From Maribacter antarcticus DSM 21422 (GTDB lineage: Bacteria > Bacteroidota > Bacteroidia > Flavobacteriales > Flavobacteriaceae), in contig NZ_JHZC01000006.1 of NCBI RefSeq assembly GCF_000621125.1, positions 289,269-353,268 on the forward strand: DNA of 64,000 bases. The letters are read 5' to 3'. Below are positions 54,828 to 62,437 of the stretch, piece after piece. The stretch's first letter is position 1. Each line of letters starts with the position of its first letter. The notes under the pieces were generated by a model, which searched no databases, was not told where the DNA came from, and saw nothing but the letters and a program-made list of their open reading frames with translations. A program made the position numbers and the translations under genes.

Positions 54828-55394
54828 TTAAGTAATACGTTTTCTTATTCTGCTCAATGCTTGTGGTGTAACTCCAATATATGATGCAATATATTTTAAT
54901 GGAATTTGTTGTAATAATTTTGGACGGTCAATGAATAAGTTCAAATATCGTTCTTCTGCTGTTCTACTTAATAAGGAAATCTCTCTTTTTGATTTTATTA
55001 AAAACATATTTTCAGCCATTTTTCGACCAATAATATTTCCATTGTTTGTTCTTTCATAGACTTCTTCTAAGTCTTTTTTTGAAATTCGCCACAAAATGCT
55101 TTCTGTTAATGTTTCAATTTGGTATTCGGAAGGCATTTGTGATAAAAAGGAATCATAACCTGTAACAAATTCATTTTCAAATAAAAATCCAAAAGTTAAA
55201 TCAGATTCTACTTTTGGAATATAAAGTCGGATTATTCCTTTGGAAATAAAAGATAAATAATTTTCAACCTTACCTGTTTTTAATAAAGTAGTATTTTTCT
55301 CCAGTTTTACTTCTTGTAATTTTGAAGAGAAAAGCTGCCAATCAGAATTGTTCATTGGAGAAATCTTGTCAATAAATTTTCTGATTTCGTGCAT
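54828..55394 (-). CDS. Crp/Fnr-family regulator
   Basis: 188 residues: cyclic-nucleotide-binding-like beta-roll (about 15-115; GKVENYLSFISKGIIRLY) and a short HTH (RTAEERYLNLF and YIASYIGVTPQALSRIRKR). Lacks a full cAMP-binding motif, as is usual for this Bacteroidota subgroup. First gene of the cassette with the PagL-like protein. Confidence 0.9.
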   Translation of the reverse strand: MHEIRKFIDKISPMNNSDWQLFSSKLQEVKLEKNTTLLKTGKVENYLSFISKGIIRLYIPKVESDLTFGFLFENEFVTGYDSFLSQMPSEYQIETLTESILWRISKKDLEEVYERTNNGNIIGRKMAENMFLIKSKREISLLSRTAEERYLNLFIDRPKLLQQIPLKYIASYIGVTPQALSRIRKRIT

Positions 55395-55412
55395 TTACGT
55401 ATTTTTATTGCT

Positions 55413-55549
55413 TGTGGCTAACGGTTGGTATAAGAGTAGTAGCGGATTAAAACGCACTAACTTTCGGATTGCAATATACTTAATTAAACAAAAAAACGGT
55501 TTGAGTATACACCCAAACCACTATTGCTTTTATACATTGTTGTATTCCG
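55413..55549 (-). repeat. attC-like site 42 (class II-like)
   Basis: 137 bp. Left box TGTGGCTAAC, arms GTATAAGAGTAGTAGCGG/CCACTATTGCTTTTATAC, right box GTTGTATTCC (55539-55548), matching GGTATACAAC at 57664-57673 with one change. Confidence 0.82.
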
Positions 55550-55553
55550 TTTT

Positions 55554-55774
55554 TCATTTCCTTAGCCAATTGAAAAACCGTTTATTTATATAAGGAATAT
55601 AGACCCATACCATTAAAGGAACTAGTATAAAACTCAAAATAAAGTTTTGTAAAAGACTCGGAAAATCTATCATTAATGGCATTAGGCTTTTAGAAAGCAC
55701 TGTAAAAACAGGATAAATAAAGAGCCAAATAAGAAATGCAAACTTGTATTTTTTTGTTGTGTATTATTTTCCAT
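55554..55774 (-). pseudogene. Small membrane protein (antibiotic-monooxygenase-associated TM type), frameshifted
   Basis: ATG 55774 (directly after the stop of the next gene, TAAATG) opens MENNTQQK. At an A7 run the frame must shift by one base to continue YKFAFLIWLFIYPVFTVL, then VPLMVWVYIPYINKRFF, to a stop at 55554. The two-helix pattern with W-L-x-x-x-P and V-P-L-M-x-x-x-x-x-P resembles the membrane tail found next to antibiotic biosynthesis monooxygenases. About 73 residues. A sequencing error in the A-run is possible. Confidence 0.65.
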
Positions 55775-56200
55775 TTACGAGCTAACTTGCGAATAATGAT
55801 GTATCACATTCTTGTTAAATAGTAAATAGATTACCACTAATTGAATACAAAAGAACAAGCCAATTGCTCCAAAAATCATTTCTGGTGGATTAGATACTTG
55901 CGGGCTAAGGTATTCTGTCAAAAGTCCATTGGCATAGTCAAATGCACCAATACAGTTATAAGCAATTAATGCTCCCCAAAGCTTTAATCCTGTCTTCTTA
56001 TAAGCTAAATATGCCATTAGTGGTGCTAATAATCCTAAAGTGGTATCTGTTGCCCAAGGACCGAGCCACTCGTTCGGGTCTGGACCTCCGAGCATCTCTA
56101 AACCCGGGAAATAAGTAACTACGGAAAAACGACTTGTTGTTAGTAATATTAGTATGGCTAACCATTTTACTTGTTTCGGTCGAATTGTTGTGTTTACCAT
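55775..56200 (-). CDS. Small four-helix membrane protein, unknown
   Basis: 141 residues, four helices. A distinctive loop GLEMLGGPDPNEWLGPWATD follows helix 1, and GALIAYNCIGAFDYANG lies in helix 3. I do not recognise a named family. Middle gene of a five-gene cassette: Crp, small membrane protein, DoxX-like, this gene, and the frameshifted two-helix protein. Confidence 0.75.
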   Translation of the reverse strand: MVNTTIRPKQVKWLAILILLTTSRFSVVTYFPGLEMLGGPDPNEWLGPWATDTTLGLLAPLMAYLAYKKTGLKLWGALIAYNCIGAFDYANGLLTEYLSPQVSNPPEMIFGAIGLFFCIQLVVIYLLFNKNVIHHYSQVSS

Positions 56201-56221
56201 TGTTTTTAAATTTTAGTGTTT

Positions 56222-56605
56222 TTAAATTGAAAGTCCTGATAAAGATGGTTTTCTAAGAAATGTTCCTGCATATAAAAACGATGACACCACAATACCAATT
56301 ATTGGAATGTCACCCGCTACGACTTCGGCTACAATAATCCCACCACTAAAAGAAGCCAATAAGAAAAATCCGATATTCATTGTTTTTGGTATCCAATAAA
56401 GTGCTAATGCTCCTAATTCTATTAAGCCTATCAGTAGCATTTTATCACCCCAATTGGTGATTTTATTCATGTTTTCAAGCATTCCTTCGTTGCCGATTAC
56501 TTTTAGAATACCAGCCATTAGTATCATTAATGAAGGAATAATAGAAAGTGTATAACCTGCTATTCTTCTTGTTTTGCTAATTTGTGTTTCGTGTAATGTG
56601 TTCAT
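56222..56605 (-). CDS. DoxX-like family membrane protein
   Basis: 127 residues, four helices, with LMILMAGILKVIGNEGMLEN, LIGLIELGALALYWIP and GGIIVAEVVAGDIP, the DoxX-like (PF13564) pattern. Function uncertain; the family is linked to thiosulfate or redox metabolism in some bacteria. In the five-gene Crp cassette, 21 bp from the next gene. Confidence 0.85.
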   Translation of the reverse strand: MNTLHETQISKTRRIAGYTLSIIPSLMILMAGILKVIGNEGMLENMNKITNWGDKMLLIGLIELGALALYWIPKTMNIGFFLLASFSGGIIVAEVVAGDIPIIGIVVSSFLYAGTFLRKPSLSGLSI

Positions 56606-56648
56606 TTTGTCATTGATTTTGATTGATATAGTTAAGATGAATAGCTAT

Positions 56649-57083
56649 TTATACTTTCTTTTTTTTGAAATAGGCATAAAAACTTAATATGATTGCTGTT
56701 GCTGATACATAGGTCATTAAACCTCCTGGTAAAAATTTGGCAAAACCACCTAAGTCAATGAATAGAAAATATGCCATATCGACTAAACCACCAACCATTG
56801 CCGTTACAAAAATTGCAGTAGTATTTTTACGCCAAATGAAGACTGCTCCGATAAGTGTTACTACTCCTGCCCAACCAATATTGAAACCCAATTGTTTAAC
56901 GATTGCTCCTATAGCATCTGGGTAATTCATTTTAAGACTTGCTGGATCAATCGCATCTGCGATTCCTTGAACACCAGCTACTGTATCTGAACTTATAATA
57001 AATATGCCGGCTCCAATATGCACAATGGCCCAAATTACCCATAGTACAGAAGATGCTTTTAATAATAATTCTGTGTTTTTCAT
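56649..57083 (-). CDS. Four-helix membrane protein, unknown
   Basis: 144 residues with four helices. An extracytoplasmic loop TVAGVQGIADAIDPASLKMN lies between helices 1 and 2, and GFNIGWAGVVTLIGAVFIW forms helix 2. Not assigned to a family. First structural gene behind the Crp regulator; the 91-bp gap to it may hold the operator. Confidence 0.75.
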   Translation of the reverse strand: MKNTELLLKASSVLWVIWAIVHIGAGIFIISSDTVAGVQGIADAIDPASLKMNYPDAIGAIVKQLGFNIGWAGVVTLIGAVFIWRKNTTAIFVTAMVGGLVDMAYFLFIDLGGFAKFLPGGLMTYVSATAIILSFYAYFKKKKV

Positions 57084-57174
57084 TTTTTGAATACTTTTTT
57101 AATGATTTAATGATGCAAAGGTGCTTTCATTTAAAAAGTTGTGCATTGATGTAGATCAAGAAATGAAATAGTAA

Positions 57175-57672
57175 TTATTTTTCCAGAGAAATTTCTTTTC
57201 GAACTCTGCTTAAAGCTTCAGGAGTAATCCCTAAGTAAGAGGCTATCATTCTTTGAGGAACTCTTTGGGTAATGGCAGGGTAGGTTTCTAAAAATTTTTT
57301 ATACCGTTCAATAGATGGGGAACTCATCAACCCGAGAATACGGTCTTGTAAAGCGGCCAACCTGTTCACTAATGACTTGACCTTAGCGTTGCGGATTTCT
57401 TCTTCTTTTTCTGAGATTAAAAGGACAGAATCTTCTAGTGCATCTATAAACAAATTGCAAGGAGTGCTCGTTTCACAGTTGTCTGCAATAATCCAATTTT
57501 CAGGAGCAAACATATAAATATGTTCCTTTCCTTTATCGTCTATAGAATAGCTTCGTAATAAACCTGATTTCACCTTATAAACTCTGGTGTTTATATCACC
57601 TTTATGTTGTAAAATTTGTCCTTTTTTTACCTTAATTTCTCTCAATTCGTTATTTTTTAAAATGGTATACAA
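57175..57672 (-). CDS. Crp/Fnr-family regulator starting at the cassette boundary
   Basis: 165 residues: beta-roll (KVKKGQILQHKGDINTRVYK, KGKEHIYMFAPENW) and HTH (ERYKKFL..., MIASYLGITPEALSRVRKEI). The N-terminus is about 15-20 residues shorter than in relatives. The only early start is TTG at 57672, which is the first codon after the G of the recombination core. Either it uses that TTG, or it once started further upstream and was clipped at the boundary. Probably controls the four membrane genes that follow. Confidence 0.82.
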   Translation of the reverse strand: MYTILKNNELREIKVKKGQILQHKGDINTRVYKVKSGLLRSYSIDDKGKEHIYMFAPENWIIADNCETSTPCNLFIDALEDSVLLISEKEEEIRNAKVKSLVNRLAALQDRILGLMSSPSIERYKKFLETYPAITQRVPQRMIASYLGITPEALSRVRKEISLEK

Positions 57673-57867
57673 CGATCTTGTGTATGAAACGTAGCGTGGA
57701 AAAAGGCACTATCGTTTCAGATTATACACGAGCCGAATTTTTAAATTTTTCTTATTATCTTTCTTTTTTCAAATAGCCAAATTTAAAAATTTGGCGGACT
57801 CGCAAATATGCCTTAACCTCGATTAAACAACTACCTAGCTATGTGTTATATACGTTGTTGTAGCACG
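57664..57867 (-). repeat. attC-like site 43 (class III)
   Basis: 204 bp. Left box GGTATACAAC, inner GCCAAATTTAAAAATTTGGC, right box GTTGTAGCAC (57857-57866), exact partner GTGCTACAAC at 59189-59198. Confidence 0.85.
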
Positions 57868-57870
57868 TTT

Positions 57871-59142
57871 TTATAGCTCTACCTTATTTCCCAAGCCGTT
57901 AACTCTATATTCAATACCATTTTCTATCAAAAGACCTTGTGTTTTTGCGCTGTTCTTTTTCTTTCCGTGCTTAACATCAATTTTAATTACTTTTCCGTTA
58001 TAGTCGGTCGAAACTTCATCTACTACAGAATGACCTATTACTATTTTTTTTGCGTTATAAAAATCTAAAATCTTTTCTAATTCTGATTCTGTGGTTTTTT
58101 CTAAAGAGGCTCCATTTAGAAAAAATACTGTCTTGTACATTATATCGGTAGCTAAACTTCTGTCCCAATATGGACTGCTTTGAGATTGAACTATTAATTT
58201 TTCTTTTAAATTTTTAGTTTTCCCGTCAAATTTCTTACCATAATAGTCTTTTGCAATTTTATTAATTTGAACAATGTCTAAATCTTCATCAATGATTTTT
58301 TTATTCAAACCTCCGTGAACAAAAATGTAATTTCCTATTTTTTCAACTACGTTTTTTGTTCTTAACCACTTACCCAATTCAGATTTTTCAGAATAGATGA
58401 ATTTTGATGCCTCATCCCAATGCTCTTTGTTACTGATTTGCTTTGCTACTTCTATGTAACGATGGGCAGAATAAGATATATCTCCATATAAATTCATTAT
58501 TTCGTGATTGCCATTTATGAAATGAACTTTGCCATTGTTTTCTTTTGCTTTATTCTCTAATGAATATATTAACCACAAAACTTGAGTTACGTTTTCTCCT
58601 CTGTCGAAAAAATCTCCATTCAAAACCAAATGTCCATTTCCAAAAATCCAATTGTTATTTTTATCAATGACTTTATTATTAATGAGAAAACTATGTAGGG
58701 CATTGAAATTACCTTCGATATCTGATATTGCAATTAGCTTTGTCGGCAAATCATAATATTCGCTTTCTTGCTGGTAGAAACTTTTAAGAGTAATTTCAAA
58801 TTTATCTTTCGTTTTGTTATTAACGTAAATTTCAATTGGTTTTGTTCTATCTGTTTTTTCATTTTCTAGTTTACTTTTTTCATTGACCCAAAACTTTGTA
58901 TCGTTAAAAATATATGGACCATCAACTCCTTGTAGGTTTGTTTTATACGGTTCATCTATAAAAAAACCAAATTGTTGGTCGGAAAACAAAGCATCAAGAC
59001 CTGACCATCCGAAGTTTTGAATTCCGGTCTCCGAGTTTAAATCTGTATGCCCAAGAATCAAGGTGGATAAAAACCAATATCCAAAAATACCTATAGCACT
59101 CCACTTTATAATTTTTAAGATTTTTTTTTTGTATTTTTTCAT
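57871..59142 (-). CDS. Membrane-anchored metallophosphatase (PPP-like)
   Basis: 423 residues. N-terminal anchor helix (about 12-30). Phosphoesterase motifs: DIEGNFNAL (GDxHG-like position), LNGDFFDRGENV (GDxxDRG), INGNHEIMN (GNHE), and late HGGLN and IGHSVVDE. A Shewanella-like/PPP-type phosphatase with a periplasmic domain; may act on phosphoproteins or small phosphates. Single-gene cassette with exactly matching ends. Confidence 0.88.
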   Translation of the reverse strand: MKKYKKKILKIIKWSAIGIFGYWFLSTLILGHTDLNSETGIQNFGWSGLDALFSDQQFGFFIDEPYKTNLQGVDGPYIFNDTKFWVNEKSKLENEKTDRTKPIEIYVNNKTKDKFEITLKSFYQQESEYYDLPTKLIAISDIEGNFNALHSFLINNKVIDKNNNWIFGNGHLVLNGDFFDRGENVTQVLWLIYSLENKAKENNGKVHFINGNHEIMNLYGDISYSAHRYIEVAKQISNKEHWDEASKFIYSEKSELGKWLRTKNVVEKIGNYIFVHGGLNKKIIDEDLDIVQINKIAKDYYGKKFDGKTKNLKEKLIVQSQSSPYWDRSLATDIMYKTVFFLNGASLEKTTESELEKILDFYNAKKIVIGHSVVDEVSTDYNGKVIKIDVKHGKKKNSAKTQGLLIENGIEYRVNGLGNKVEL

Positions 59143-59188
59143 AGTTCAATAAATGGTCTTTCGATAGGTAATGTTGCTTGTCGTAAAT

Positions 59189-59384
59189 GTGCTACAACGT
59201 CTAGGCTATGGTTAGTACGGAATTTCGAAGGACTTATCTTTCGATTAAGTACTTAGCCAAATTTTGTTTTTTTCTTTATTTCAATAGACACGCAAAATTG
59301 AAAATTTTGCAGACTTTGTTCAAGGCACTTCACTTTGGGTTAAGCACCAAAACCCGTATTAATTATAGCCGTTGTTGCCATTAG
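59189..59384 (-). repeat. attC-like site 44 (class III)
   Basis: 196 bp. Left box GTGCTACAAC, arms GGCTATGGTTAGTACGG/CCCGTATTAATTATAGCC, right box GTTGCCATTA (59374-59383), exact partner TAATGGCAAC at 60713-60722. Confidence 0.85.
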
Positions 59385-60709
59385 TTATTTTTCACGCTTG
59401 GTTCTTGTTGTGTCGAGCAATGTATTCCTCCACCATTATAATTTATAGTCATCACATCTAAAAGAATCAATTCTCTATTTGGAAAAACTTCTTTCATAAT
59501 TTTCTTTGCTTTTTCTTCTTTTTCAAATGATGAACCTTGGTCGGTATAAGTAGACATTAAAACTAAATCATTAGTAACAAGATAATTTAGGTAACTTGAT
59601 GCAGCCACCCAATTTATAGAATCTCCAACTTTCAATTGGTTTTTATTTGGTCCCCAATTTTTTCCTACCGTCCAATTTTTAAAGACTACACTTGAATTAT
59701 TATCAGATTCAGTTACATTAGTTTTTAAATAGATTGGGTCTGGTAATGGAAATTTTATGATTTTAAATGGTTTTCCATCTTGGTCTTTAGCGTTTTCTAA
59801 AATTTTTAGATTTGCTGACATTCTTTCATAATTCCATTTGTTTATGGGATTCAAATCTTGCTCTGATTCATCTACCCAAGCTAATAGAATTGTAGAATCG
59901 TTTACAAAACGAACAAATTCGTCGGTGTGTCCTGATACTCCCCAACCATAGTAATTATCATATATTTTGTTCCACCAAAAACCGTCCTCTACTAGTCCGC
60001 TTTTGAGCCAAATTATATTCGAAACGCCGAGTACACGTTTTAATTCGGATTCGAGATACTCTCTAGATTTGCCTGGGTTTCTTTGAAAAGTTACAGACTC
60101 TGATTGTATTAAAGTTCCTTTTCCATTTACTTCTATAGATCCACCTTCCATATTTACATCAGTCTTTATGGATTTTAAATTCTCAACTGCTCCCATAATA
60201 GAATCAACCATTCCAGTTTTTACCAAGGCTTGTCTATAATAAATATCAACACTATCTTTATTTCCTTTATAATAGTTTTCTAACCATTCCTTGTTACCGT
60301 AAAGTGTCCAACCAAAATCTACTACCTTCTTTTCTCCTTTTTCGTTGATAACATAAGTTGCTCCGTGGTCTCGCATCCAATATCTATTATCTGGAATAAT
60401 ACTAAATTGAAATTTGGCTATATCTAAATTGAGTGAGGTCAATGTGTCTTTTAATCTTTCTAAAGAAGCTTGATTATTTGAAATAACCTTTATTGGTATT
60501 TTTGGATATAAGGCTTTAGTAATATCTAAAAATGTTTTTTGATATGGGGGATAATCAGACCAACCTAACCAGACTGCATCTTGTTTTTCATATTCTGCTG
60601 GCATATAAAATTTATCAGAAGGTAAATTTTTGTCTTCAGACTTTTCATTTTTGCAACTAATTAGAAGAAAAATTAATAGTGTTAAGGATATGTACTTCAT
60701 TTTTTTCAT
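59381..60709 (-). CDS. Agmatine deiminase / peptidyl-arginine deiminase-family lipoprotein
   Basis: About 442 residues from ATG 60709 (the upstream ATG at 60721 is inside the site box). Lipobox LLISC. Catalytic residues of the family: MRDHGATYV, MEGGSIEVNGKGTL, GVSGHTDEFVRFV (Asp/His) and Cys near the end in GGGIHCSTQQEP. Hydrolyses guanidino groups (agmatine or arginine) to ureido products plus ammonia. Secreted, which is less usual for agmatine deiminases. Single-gene cassette. Confidence 0.9.
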   Translation of the reverse strand: MKKMKYISLTLLIFLLISCKNEKSEDKNLPSDKFYMPAEYEKQDAVWLGWSDYPPYQKTFLDITKALYPKIPIKVISNNQASLERLKDTLTSLNLDIAKFQFSIIPDNRYWMRDHGATYVINEKGEKKVVDFGWTLYGNKEWLENYYKGNKDSVDIYYRQALVKTGMVDSIMGAVENLKSIKTDVNMEGGSIEVNGKGTLIQSESVTFQRNPGKSREYLESELKRVLGVSNIIWLKSGLVEDGFWWNKIYDNYYGWGVSGHTDEFVRFVNDSTILLAWVDESEQDLNPINKWNYERMSANLKILENAKDQDGKPFKIIKFPLPDPIYLKTNVTESDNNSSVVFKNWTVGKNWGPNKNQLKVGDSINWVAASSYLNYLVTNDLVLMSTYTDQGSSFEKEEKAKKIMKEVFPNRELILLDVMTINYNGGGIHCSTQQEPSVKNN

Positions 60710-60712
60710 AAT

Positions 60713-60906
60713 TAATGGCAACGATTTGTGTAAGAATAGTAAGGGATTTCGAAGGACTGAACTTTCAATTTACCACTTAGCTAAATTTATAATTTTTTCT
60801 TTATTTCATAGACACGCAAAATTGTAGATTTTGCGGACTTTGTAAAATGCACTAAACTTAGGTTTAAGTACTAAAACCCTTATTGTTTTTACACTTTGTT
60901 ATGCAT
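60713..60906 (-). repeat. attC-like site 45 (class III)
   Basis: 194 bp. Left box TAATGGCAAC, arms GTGTAAGAATAGTAAGGG/CCCTTATTGTTTTTACAC, right box GTTATGCAT (60898-60906), exact partner ATGCATAAC at 61715-61723. Confidence 0.85.
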
Positions 60907-61111
60907 TGGCTTTCTCATTTTCGTCTAACTCAAAGAAGTCATTAACTGGTTTTTTAAATAAGTTCGAAAGTCTTAATGAAAGAACTGTTGAAGGTACATA
61001 TCTGTTTTTTTCAATTGAACTTATCGTTTGACGCGATACTCCAATTTTATTAGCAAGTTCTTCTTGTGTTAAGTCTAATATTGCTCTTTCAATCTTTAGT
61101 CGATTTTTCAT
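60899..61111 (-). CDS. Xre-family HTH regulator (YozG-like)
   Basis: 70 residues, almost all HTH: DLTQEELANKIGVSRQTISS and IEKNRYVPSTVLSLRLSNLF. Its stop lies inside the right box of site 45. Overlaps the upstream membrane gene by 4 bp. This compact Xre/membrane pair is common in Bacteroidota and Firmicutes and usually autoregulatory. Confidence 0.92.
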   Translation of the reverse strand: MKNRLKIERAILDLTQEELANKIGVSRQTISSIEKNRYVPSTVLSLRLSNLFKKPVNDFFELDENEKANA

Positions 61112-61557
61112 TTGTTCATTCGCTTTAAGAATTCAAAATAAAAAACTTGAATGCTCAACAAAATCCATAAAATTTCCCAATCTCCAACACCTTCAAAATT
61201 TCCTTGCTGTTTTTCAGAAATTAAATTTGCTATATAGTTAAATATTGGATTTGTGAATAGAGTAATTATAACACCTGCAATAAATGCAAAAGTATAAGAT
61301 TGCATTCTCAAAGATTTTATTAGTTCATCTTCTATTTTTTCTTTTGAAATAGAAATGAGTAATAATCCAATTAATATTCCATATTTGGATGTTAGTTTTA
61401 AGTCAATATTTTCAATGGATAATTTATTCACGATAAATGCTACTACCGATATTATAATTATTCCTATTCCAATTTTCTTAAATTTGTTGGATAACTGATA
61501 CCTTTTCATCTTTTCAAGGCTTTTTCTCTCACGTTCCATAAATGATTTTACATTCAT
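61108..61557 (-). CDS. DUF2178-like four-helix membrane protein
   Basis: 149 residues, charged N-terminus (MNVKSFMERERKSLEKM) and four helices (about 27-45, 58-75, 88-105, 125-142). Partner of the Xre regulator behind it. Sequence pattern resembles DUF2178-type proteins; function unknown. The 157 bp upstream of the start is long enough for its own promoter. Confidence 0.75.
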   Translation of the reverse strand: MNVKSFMERERKSLEKMKRYQLSNKFKKIGIGIIIISVVAFIVNKLSIENIDLKLTSKYGILIGLLLISISKEKIEDELIKSLRMQSYTFAFIAGVIITLFTNPIFNYIANLISEKQQGNFEGVGDWEILWILLSIQVFYFEFLKRMNK

Positions 61558-61714
61558 AATTTTAATTTTAGATTATTAATAAACAATAAGTATATTTTCC
61601 ATAATGACAAATATACTTTACATTTTGGAGTAAAAAAATATTTACGTAACTTTTTTTATTTCAATCAATCTATTTTGGAAGATAATTTTGAATTCAGGGG
61701 TGACTTTTTTGCTT

Positions 61715-61912
61715 ATGCATAACACCAAAGCTATTGGTAGTGCGGGAGCAGCGCAGTACTCATCTTCCTCACTTTACACTTAGCTAAAGCAGTTTTTTGT
61801 ATTTATTTTTTGTTTTAAATGCCAAATCAAACTGTTTTGGCGTACCTCCTAAAAATACGCAAACCTTTTGATATTGACCAAGCCCCGCATTACGTATAGG
61901 TCTTGTTAGCGG
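61715..61912 (-). repeat. attC-like site 46 (class IV, repeated cassette copy g)
   Basis: Left box ATGCATAAC (61715-61723), right box GTTAGCGG (61905-61912), partner ACCGTTAAC at 62297-62305 with one change. Confidence 0.8.
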
Positions 61913-62305
61913 TTTTATGTAACCCGAACCCAGCTCCAAAAGACGAGCCTATACTGCTATTCCCGTAGATTTTACCGCTTTTTACATCCTGCGACAATCC
62001 TAAGTAGACATAAAAAAAATTAAGAGGTATAGAAGGTTTATAAATACGGGCAAGCCACAAGTCCGTCTGGATAGTGATTGCGCAACAGTTGCGTTTTGGC
62101 GGCAAAAGGGAAGACACCGAAAGTTGCTCTATTTTTAAAGCTTAGGCCACTCTTAAAAGACAAACTAATGCAACGGGTAGCGTAGATTTTTTGTTGCTCT
62201 GATAAACGTTCTACTTGCGAAATGGGCAGGTCTTTTATAGGGTAAGCAGTAAAAAAGGGAAAGCCCCGAAGCTTATCTTACTTTTTACCACATATTACCG
62301 TTAAC
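61721..62305 (-). mobile_element. Repeated cassette, copy g (variant tail)
   Basis: Seventh copy, 585 bp. Carries the longest open frame of all copies (75 codons, 62117-61890) ending FGAGFGLHKTANKTYT within the site, the best hint that the ancestral cassette encoded a protein with a beta-strand-rich C-terminus. Shares its variant block with copy f. Confidence 0.82.
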
Positions 62306-62432
62306 GTTTAGTATATGGTTTGTTGCGTTGTTTAAGCAACTAATTTAGTAAACAAATCACAGATAGAAAATTCCAGCGGAATTTTCGTAAGTAGGCAGAA
62401 ACTAGCAATAAATTATATACTGTGTTAGCTGC
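62297..62432 (-). repeat. attC-like site 47 (class I)
   Basis: 136 bp. Left box ACCGTTAAC, arms TAGTATATGG/TTATATACTG, inner GAAAATTCC-AGC-GGAATTTTC, right box GTTAGCTGC (62424-62432), exact partner GCAGCTAAC at 63293-63301. Confidence 0.85.
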
Positions 62433-62437
62433 TGTAT

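Noticed and set aside
60899..61557. Toxin-antitoxin module (Xre plus neighbour)
   Set aside because: The neighbour is a four-helix membrane protein of the common Xre/DUF2178-like pair, not a small toxin; no other TA pair was recognised, which is itself unusual for a large integron.
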